A stretch of 7,251 bases of DNA. Source: Nitrospirota bacterium. GTDB taxonomy: Bacteria; Nitrospinota; Nitrospinia; Nitrospinales; VA-1. Below the pieces are notes generated by a model that did not search any database, was not told the origin of the DNA, and saw only the letters and a list, made by a program, of their open reading frames with translations. Each line of letters opens with the position of its first letter. The first letter of the stretch is position 1. Where the stretch lies: positions 1 through 7,251 of the forward strand of contig QJWD01000392.1 of NCBI GenBank assembly GCA_003235465.1, in the 5' to 3' direction. Shown here piece after piece: positions 1 through 4,621 of this stretch. The position numbers and the translations under genes are program-made.

Positions 1-731
1 GAGGTGAAATTCAGGACCCCGGCTACGGGCGGAGGAGGGAAGCGGCTTTCATCATCGCCGTGCAGTGCACGGTGGCGGGCGGCACCTGCTTTTGCGTGTC
101 CATGAACACCGGGCCGAAAGCGGCGTCCGGTTTCGACATCGCGCTCACCGAGCTCGTCGACCCCGGCCGGCACGTGTTCGTGATGGAGGCGGGCTCGCCC
201 CGCGGCCGGGAAATCCTGGCCGCCCTCAAGCCGCGCGCGGCGGAAGAAAGCGAAGTGGCCGAAGCCGAAACGCGCATTCAACGGGCCGCCGGGCAAATGG
301 GGCGCACCCTCGACACCCGGGGCGTCAAGGAACTGCTCACCGGAAACCCGGAGCACCCGCGCTGGGCGGAAGTGGCCAGCCGCTGCCTGTCCTGCGCCAA
401 CTGCACCATGGTGTGCCCGACCTGCTTCTGCTCGACGGTGGAGGACGTGACCGATTTGAGCGGCGACCATGCCGAACGCTGGCAGAAGCAGGACTCCTGC
501 TTCACCATGGATTTTTCCTATCTGCACGTCGGCAGCGTGCGCGCCTCCACCCGCTCGCGCTACCGGCAGTGGCTGACGCACAAGCTCGCCACCTGGATCG
601 ACCAGTTCGGCATCTCCGGCTGCACCGGCTGCGGCCGCTGCATCACCTGGTGCCCGGTGGCCATCGACCTCACCGAGGAAGTCGCGGCGATTCGCAAAGA
701 ACCCCAGGCGGCGGAACCCACAAGGAGATAG
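1..731 (+). CDS. hydB: Group 3b [NiFe]-hydrogenase beta subunit, 4Fe-4S electron-transfer protein (5'-truncated)
   Basis: This subunit passes electrons between the hydrogenase small subunit and the flavin subunit of a soluble NAD(P)-linked group 3b hydrogenase. The frame is open from base 3 with no start inside the window, so the N-terminal part is missing; the GTG at 60 lies within the conserved segment and is not the start. Visible marks are a Cys-rich stretch ([13 protein letters not shown], cysteine codons at 66, 87 and 93) followed by the MNTGP motif typical of this family. Two ferredoxin-type clusters follow: [12 protein letters not shown] (384-419, then TCFC) and [12 protein letters not shown] (621-656). 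The family is related to subunit A of anaerobic sulfite reductase, but the neighbouring hydG, hydD and hydA settle the assignment. TAG stop at 729-731, five bases before the next start. Cluster type is seen; the electron-relay role is known for the family. Confidence 0.93.
   Translation, partial: GEIQDPGYGRRREAAFIIAVQCTVAGGTCFCVSMNTGPKAASGFDIALTELVDPGRHVFVMEAGSPRGREILAALKPRAAEESEVAEAETRIQRAAGQMGRTLDTRGVKELLTGNPEHPRWAEVASRCLSCANCTMVCPTCFCSTVEDVTDLSGDHAERWQKQDSCFTMDFSYLHVGSVRASTRSRYRQWLTHKLATWIDQFGISGCTGCGRCITWCPVAIDLTEEVAAIRKEPQAAEPTRR
722..727 (+). promoter_or_regulatory. Ribosome binding site of the cNMP-like gene
   Basis: AAGGAG lies in the last codons of hydB, nine bases before the ATG at 737. 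This strong Shine-Dalgarno sequence fixes that ATG as the start, although the same frame stays open far upstream through hydB. Confidence 0.8.
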
Positions 732-736
732 ACGCG

Positions 737-1207
737 ATGAAGACCCTTCAGGCCATACTGGCGGAGCACCCGTTTTTCAGGAACCTCGACCCCGCCCACC
801 TCGAGCTTGTGGTGGGGTGCGCGTCCAACGTCCGTTTCGAGGCGGGCGAGTTTGTGTTCCGCGAGGGCGAGGCGGCGGACCATTTCTATTTGATCCGGCA
901 GGGCAAGGTGGCGATCGAAATCTGCCCGCCGCAGGGTGAGCCGATCATTTTGCAAACGCTGAGCGAGGGCGAGATTCTGGGCTGGTCGTGGCTGGTGCCG
1001 CCGTATCACTGGCAGTTCGACGCCAAGGCGGTGGAGCTCACCCGCGCCATCACCCTCGACGGCAAGTGCCTGCGGAAAAAATGCCAGGAGGACCACAGCC
1101 TGGGTTACGAACTGTTGAGCCGCCTGGTGCCCATCATCGGCAAGAGCATGGAGGCGGCGCACCTGCAACTTTTGGACGTGTACGGTGTCAAACCCCGGAC
1201 CTCATAA
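737..1207 (+). CDS. Stand-alone cyclic-nucleotide-binding-like (Crp-type beta-barrel) domain protein in hydrogenase operon
   Basis: A 156-residue protein with the fold signature of the CRP/PKA effector domain: a leading helix ([15 protein letters not shown], 11-25), barrel strands with [23 protein letters not shown] (34-56), then SEGEILG (76-82) and a C-terminal helix (about 118-146). It ends there, so the helix-turn-helix domain of Crp/Fnr regulators is absent and it cannot be a classical transcription factor. The phosphate-binding cassette is not conserved: by hand alignment to E. coli CRP, the ligand Glu (E72) falls on W83 and the Arg (R82) on Q93, in [17 protein letters not shown] (82-98). 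Ordinary cAMP binding is therefore doubtful. It sits five bases after hydB and overlaps hydG by 23 bases, so it is made with the hydrogenase. A sensory or structural role on the enzyme is inference; the true function is unknown. Confidence 0.85.
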   Translation: MKTLQAILAEHPFFRNLDPAHLELVVGCASNVRFEAGEFVFREGEAADHFYLIRQGKVAIEICPPQGEPIILQTLSEGEILGWSWLVPPYHWQFDAKAVELTRAITLDGKCLRKKCQEDHSLGYELLSRLVPIIGKSMEAAHLQLLDVYGVKPRTS

Positions 1208-2015
1208 CGCGGTGCATCCGCTGACGCCCGAAGTGAGGCGCGTCAGGCGGGTCAAGCGGGAGAACCACAACGCCGTCACCCTCACCCTCGAGGGCGGCGG
1301 CGGATTTCTGCCCGGCCAGTTCAACATGCTGTACGCCTTCGGCGTGGGCGAGGTGCCCATCTCGTTCAGCGGCGATCCGGACAAGGACGCCGAGCACACC
1401 GTCCGCGACGTCGGCGCGGTGACGCAGGCGCTCGCCCGCCTCAAGCGCGGCGCGCACGTGGGGGTGCGCGGCCCCTTCGGCAGCGCCTGGCCGCTTGCCG
1501 CCTGCCGCGGGCGGGACGTCGTGCTGATGGCGGGGGGCATCGGCCTCGCGCCCCTGCGCCCGGCTCTCTACCAGCTTTTAAAGGAGCGCGACCGCTACGG
1601 CGAGATCGCCCTCTTGTACGGCGCGAGAACGCGGCAGGATTTGCTCTACACCGAGGAGTTCGAGCGCTGGCGCGGCCGCTATGGCGTGCAGGTGCGGGTG
1701 ACGGTGGATTCCGCCGGGCAGGACTGGAAGGGCAACGTCGGCGTGGTGACGTCGCTGCTTTCGCGCGTGCGCTTCGACCCGGCGCACGCCTCGGCGATGA
1801 TCTGCGGGCCGGAGGTGATGATGCGCTTCTCGGTGCTCGAGCTGAAAAACATGGGGCTTAAAAACCCGGACATCCACGTCACCCTGGAGCGCAACATGAA
1901 ATGCGCCGTCGGGTTCTGCGGCCACTGCCAGTACGGTTCGGCGTTCATCTGCAAGGACGGCCCGGTGTTTTCGTTCGACCGCGTGCAGTCGGTCTTTCAG
2001 GTGCGGGAGCTCTAG
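1185..2015 (+). CDS. hydG: Group 3b [NiFe]-hydrogenase gamma subunit, FAD/NAD(P)-binding oxidoreductase
   Basis: This flavoprotein exchanges electrons with NAD(P)H. The 276-residue product has the ferredoxin-NADP reductase fold: an FAD-binding barrel (about 15-105) with [10 protein letters not shown] (56-65), GAVTQAL (77-83) and RGPFGS (95-100); a nucleotide-binding domain with [12 protein letters not shown] (115-126) and ICGPEVMM (206-213); and a C-terminal [2Fe-2S] site with Cys240, 245, 248 and 256 (CX4CX2CX7C). This order matches HydG of Pyrococcus sulfhydrogenase and PyrK-type reductases. The start is taken as GTG 1185 because MSNP resembles family N-termini and a weak GGA lies eight bases upstream. 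It overlaps the previous gene by 23 bases. A second in-frame GTG at 1212 would shorten the protein by nine residues. NAD versus NADP preference cannot be read with confidence. Confidence 0.94.
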   Translation: MSNPGPHNAVHPLTPEVRRVRRVKRENHNAVTLTLEGGGGFLPGQFNMLYAFGVGEVPISFSGDPDKDAEHTVRDVGAVTQALARLKRGAHVGVRGPFGSAWPLAACRGRDVVLMAGGIGLAPLRPALYQLLKERDRYGEIALLYGARTRQDLLYTEEFERWRGRYGVQVRVTVDSAGQDWKGNVGVVTSLLSRVRFDPAHASAMICGPEVMMRFSVLELKNMGLKNPDIHVTLERNMKCAVGFCGHCQYGSAFICKDGPVFSFDRVQSVFQVREL

Positions 2016-2033
2016 GGCGCACGCTTTTTTAAA

Positions 2034-2039
2034 AAGGAG
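2034..2039 (+). promoter_or_regulatory. Ribosome binding site of hydD
   Basis: AAGGAG, eleven bases before ATG 2051. The in-frame GTG at 2039 overlaps this element and so is not a plausible start, which settles the start of hydD. The element directly follows an A/T tract (2025-2035) that stands out in GC-rich surroundings and may help keep the site unstructured. Confidence 0.8.
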
Positions 2040-2050
2040 TGGCGACGACG

Positions 2051-2836
2051 ATGGCAGGCAAAAGGAAACCCAGACTCGCGGTGTGGAAGTTCGCCTCGTG
2101 CGACGGCTGCCAGCTCAGCCTGCTCGACTGCGAGGACGAACTGCTCGCCATCGCCGGCGCTATCGACATCGCCTACTTTCCCGAGGCGACCAGGGCGCGC
2201 ATGAAAGGCCCGTACGACCTGTCTCTGGTCGAAGGCTCGATCACCACGCCGGAAGACGCGCTTCGCATCCACGCGGCGCGCCGCGCCTCCAAGGCGCTGA
2301 TCACGATAGGCGCCTGCGCCACCGCCGGCGGCATCCAGGCACTCAGAAATTTTCGCAACGTGAAGGACTTCATCGCCACCGTGTACGCGCGGCCGGACTA
2401 TATCGAAACCCTCGCCACCTCGACGCCGATCGCCGAGCACGTGGCGGTGGATTTCGAACTGCGCGGCTGCCCCATCAGCCGCGCCCAGCTCATCGAGGTG
2501 ATCACCGCTTTCCTCGCCGGCCGGCGCCCGGCGACGCCCGCCCACAGCACCTGCATCGAATGCAAAAGGCGGGGCACGGTGTGCGTCATGGTGGCCGGCG
2601 GCACGCCCTGCCTGGGGCCGGTAACGCAAGCCGGGTGCGGCGCCCTGTGCCCGGCCTATGGGCGCGGCTGCTACGGCTGCTTCGGGCCGATGGAATCCGC
2701 CAACACCCCCGCGATGAGCGCCGCCTGGAAAAACCTGGGCGCGGGTCAGGACGAGGTGATGCGCGTGTTCCGGAGTTTTAATGCCTGGTCCGCACCGTTT
2801 CGAGCCGAAAGCGAAGCCCATGAAAAAGAAGAATGA
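2051..2836 (+). CDS. hydD: Group 3b [NiFe]-hydrogenase delta (small) subunit, three-cluster Fe-S protein
   Basis: The small subunit carries electrons from the NiFe site through three Fe-S clusters toward HydB and HydG. The 261-residue protein has no twin-arginine signal peptide and no membrane segment, so the enzyme is cytoplasmic. The proximal cluster motif is complete: CDGC (Cys17, Cys20), [11 protein letters not shown] with Cys89, and RGCPIS with Cys140. A second Cys-rich half holds Cys168, 171, 178 and 187 ([11 protein letters not shown]...GGTPC), then Cys196, 200, 207 and 210 ([17 protein letters not shown]), giving the twelve ligands expected for three [4Fe-4S] clusters. It is a short, group 3-type small subunit without the extra C-terminal region of membrane-bound uptake enzymes. 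Its 3' end overlaps hydA by 56 bases if hydA starts at 2781, suggesting coupled translation of the tightly paired subunits. ATG 2051 is chosen from the ribosome binding site. Confidence 0.96.
   Translation: MAGKRKPRLAVWKFASCDGCQLSLLDCEDELLAIAGAIDIAYFPEATRARMKGPYDLSLVEGSITTPEDALRIHAARRASKALITIGACATAGGIQALRNFRNVKDFIATVYARPDYIETLATSTPIAEHVAVDFELRGCPISRAQLIEVITAFLAGRRPATPAHSTCIECKRRGTVCVMVAGGTPCLGPVTQAGCGALCPAYGRGCYGCFGPMESANTPAMSAAWKNLGAGQDEVMRVFRSFNAWSAPFRAESEAHEKEE
2772..2775 (+). promoter_or_regulatory. Ribosome binding site supporting hydA start at 2781
   Basis: GGAG lies inside the hydD coding region, five bases before ATG 2781. No comparable element precedes the alternative in-frame ATG at 2820 (upstream bases gaaagcgaagccc), so the longer start is preferred. 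Homologous proteins often begin near the position of the second ATG, so this is not settled. Confidence 0.55.
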
Positions 2837-4121
2837 AACCCGCGTCATCAAGGTGAACACCCTGGCCCGGGTGGAGGGCGAGGGGGCGCTGTACGTCAGG
2901 CTGAAGGGCGGCGTGGTGGCCGACGTCCGGCTCAATATTTTCGAGCCGCCGCGTTTTTTCGAAGCCTTCCTGGAAGGCCGGGATTACGCCGAAGTGCCGG
3001 ACATCACCGCGCGCATCTGCGGCATCTGCCCGGTGGCGTACCAGATGAGCTCGGTGCACGCCATGGAAAGCCTGCTCGGCGTCCGGGTCGAAGGGCCGCT
3101 CAGGGAACTGCGCCGCCTGCTCTACTGCGGCGAGTGGATCGAGAGCCACGCGCTCCACATCTACATGCTGCACGCGCCGGATTTTCTCGGTTACGACGAT
3201 GCCCTCAAGATGGCGAAGGATCACGCCCCGCATGTGGAGCGCGGGCTCAGGCTGAAGCGCGCCGGCAACCAACTGATGGCGTTTCTCGGCGGCCGCGAGA
3301 TCCACCCGATCAACGTGCGCGTGGGCGGGTTTTACAAGGTGTTCGACAAGCACGACTTTAAGCCGCTGATCGAGGAATTCAAATGGGCCAGGGACGCGGC
3401 GCTGGCAACGTTAAAATGGGTGGCGGCCTTCGAGTTTCCGGATTTCGAGCAGGACTACGAGTTCGTCGCCCTTCGCCACGAGAGCAAGTACCCGTTCAAC
3501 GAGGGGCGCATCGCCTCGAGCCGCGGGCTCGATATCGCCGTCAGCGAATTCCCCCTGCATTTCGAGGAGCTGCACGTGCCGCATTCCAACGCGCTGCACG
3601 CGCGCATAAGGGAACGCGGCGCGTATTTCGTCGGCCCGCTGGCGCGCATCCGCCTCAATTTCGACCGCCTCTCGCCCCTGGCGAGAGGCGCCGCCGGCGA
3701 AGCGGGGTTCGGCCCCGAGTGCAACAACCCGTTCAAGAGCATTCTCGCGCGCGCGGTGGAGGTGCTCTACGCCTGCGACGAAGCGCTTCGCATCATGGAA
3801 AACTACGAGCGGCCCGCGAGGGCGGCTCTTGCCATCGCGGTGAAGCCAGGCACCGGCCACGCCGCCACTGAAGCGCCGCGCGGCCTGCTCTATCACCGTT
3901 ACAGCATCGATGACCAGGGGCTAATCACCGCCGCCAGCATCGTGCCGCCGACGTCGCAGAACCAGCCGACGATAGAGGAAGACCTGCGCCGGTTCATCCC
4001 GCTTCACCTCGATCTCCCCGAGGCCGAGCTCACCGGACGCCTGGAGCAGGCCATCCGCAACTACGACCCGTGCATCTCCTGCGCCACCCACTTCCTGAAG
4101 CTCGACCTGGTGCGCGAGTAA
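2781..4121 (+). CDS. hydA: Group 3b [NiFe]-hydrogenase alpha (large, catalytic) subunit
   Basis: The large subunit holds the NiFe(CN)2CO centre that oxidises H2 or reduces protons. The 446-residue precursor has both nickel-ligand motifs: RICGIC (Cys80, Cys83) near the N-terminus and DPCISCATH (Cys431, Cys434, His437) at the C-terminus. RVEGEG (30-35), with the conserved Glu32, starts the catalytic region. ESHALH (121-126) and [12 protein letters not shown] (363-374) are further family marks. All four metal ligands are ordinary cysteines; there is no selenocysteine. Nine residues (FLKLDLVRE) follow His437 and are probably removed by the endopeptidase encoded next. The start at 2781 has a GGAG element; ATG 2820 (MKKKNETRV) is the alternative and would remove 13 residues and reduce the overlap with hydD to 17 bases. 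An 11-bp perfect hairpin lies inside the gene at 3666-3690. Confidence 0.96.
   Translation: MPGPHRFEPKAKPMKKKNETRVIKVNTLARVEGEGALYVRLKGGVVADVRLNIFEPPRFFEAFLEGRDYAEVPDITARICGICPVAYQMSSVHAMESLLGVRVEGPLRELRRLLYCGEWIESHALHIYMLHAPDFLGYDDALKMAKDHAPHVERGLRLKRAGNQLMAFLGGREIHPINVRVGGFYKVFDKHDFKPLIEEFKWARDAALATLKWVAAFEFPDFEQDYEFVALRHESKYPFNEGRIASSRGLDIAVSEFPLHFEELHVPHSNALHARIRERGAYFVGPLARIRLNFDRLSPLARGAAGEAGFGPECNNPFKSILARAVEVLYACDEALRIMENYERPARAALAIAVKPGTGHAATEAPRGLLYHRYSIDDQGLITAASIVPPTSQNQPTIEEDLRRFIPLHLDLPEAELTGRLEQAIRNYDPCISCATHFLKLDLVRE
3666..3690. repeat. Perfect inverted repeat (11-bp arms, 3-base loop) inside hydA
   Basis: The left arm CGCCTCTCGCC (3666-3676) and right arm GGCGAGAGGCG (3680-3690) are exact reverse complements separated by CCT. 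In mRNA this would form a strong GC-rich hairpin in the hydA segment encoding [10 protein letters not shown]. No T-run follows, so it is not a standard intrinsic terminator. Function is unknown; chance in GC-rich coding DNA remains possible. Confidence 0.7.
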
Positions 4122-4132
4122 CGGATAACGCC

Positions 4133-4621
4133 ATGCACCCGAACGCGCCACCACGAGTCATCGGCATCGGCAACGCCTTTCGCGGCGACGACGCGGCGGG
4201 GCTGTGGGTGGCCCGCCGGCTCAGGGCCCTGGCCGGCGATCATCTGGAGGTGCTCGAGCACAGTGGCGAGGCGACGGGCCTGATGGCCCTGTTCGAGGGG
4301 CGGCGGCAGGTGGTTCTCGTCGATGCGATTCAGGCGGCCGGCAGGGCGGGCGGCATTCACCGGTTCGATGCGCTTGCCGAGACCTTGCCGGCGGGCCGGT
4401 TCATGGCCTCCACCCATCACTTCGGCGTGGCCGAAGCCGTTGAGTGGGCGCGCGCCCTCGGCCGCTTGCCCGAAGCTCTCGAGGTTCACGGCATCGAAGG
4501 CGCGGACTTCGGTGTGGGCGAGGATTTATCCGAGCCCGTCCGGGAGGCGGTCGAAACCCTGGCGCGGGAACTTTACCACCGGCTCGCGGGGGCCGGGAAC
4601 CGGGAGCCCGGAGATGGATAA
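4133..4621 (+). CDS. [NiFe]-hydrogenase maturation endopeptidase (HybD/HycI/HoxW family)
   Basis: This protease cuts the C-terminal tail from the hydrogenase large subunit after nickel insertion, letting the active site close. The 162-residue length is normal for the family. Visible marks: GIGNAFRGDDAAGLWVARRL (11-30), where Asp20 occupies the place of the nickel-sensing Glu16 of E. coli HybD (Asp is common here in enzymes serving group 3 hydrogenases); VVLVDAIQA (60-68) with Asp64, matching HybD Asp62; and STHHFGV (93-99) with His95/His96, one matching HybD His93. It starts 11 bases after hydA with a weak GGA seven bases before the ATG; the same frame is open further upstream into hydA but a start there lacks support. 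Its likely substrate is HydA, with cleavage after His437. The last eight bases overlap the ATPase gene. Confidence 0.93.
   Translation: MHPNAPPRVIGIGNAFRGDDAAGLWVARRLRALAGDHLEVLEHSGEATGLMALFEGRRQVVLVDAIQAAGRAGGIHRFDALAETLPAGRFMASTHHFGVAEAVEWARALGRLPEALEVHGIEGADFGVGEDLSEPVREAVETLARELYHRLAGAGNREPGDG
4602..4606 (+). promoter_or_regulatory. Ribosome binding site of the P-type ATPase gene, within a small potential hairpin
   Basis: GGGAG, seven bases before ATG 4614 and inside the protease gene. The flanking bases can pair: CCGGG at 4593-4597 with CCCGG at 4607-4611 would put this site in the loop, and CCGG 4600-4603 with CCGG 4608-4611 would partly bury it. Ribosomes finishing the protease gene would open either structure, which fits translational coupling. 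The pairing is read by eye only. Confidence 0.55.

Noticed and set aside
65..736. Open frame extending the cNMP-like gene upstream through hydB
   Set aside because: The encoded stretch is Arg/His/Pro-rich with no family features. hydB in the other frame carries all the conserved cysteines, and a strong ribosome binding site precedes ATG 737.
737..1207. A Crp/Fnr transcription regulator of the operon
   Set aside because: No helix-turn-helix follows the barrel and C-helix, and the frame ends at 1207 without a frameshifted remainder: hydG starts at once in another frame.
1451..1470. Inverted repeat CGCGCAC/GTGCGCG with a six-base loop in hydG
   Set aside because: Only seven base pairs of alternating GC, expected often by chance at this base composition. 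A similar 7-bp repeat at 2514-2534 in hydD was dropped for the same reason.
2039..2050. GTG 2039 as the hydD start
   Set aside because: It overlaps the AAGGAG element itself, so no ribosome binding site would lie upstream; ATG 2051 fits the spacing.
2012..2935. Long antisense open frame over hydD
   Set aside because: Low-complexity Arg/Ala/Gly/His-rich product typical of GC-rich antisense shadows. The + strand encodes a complete hydrogenase small subunit.
3678..3700. Intrinsic terminator at the hydA hairpin
   Set aside because: No T-run follows the stem, and the coding frame continues through it to the essential C-terminal nickel motif.
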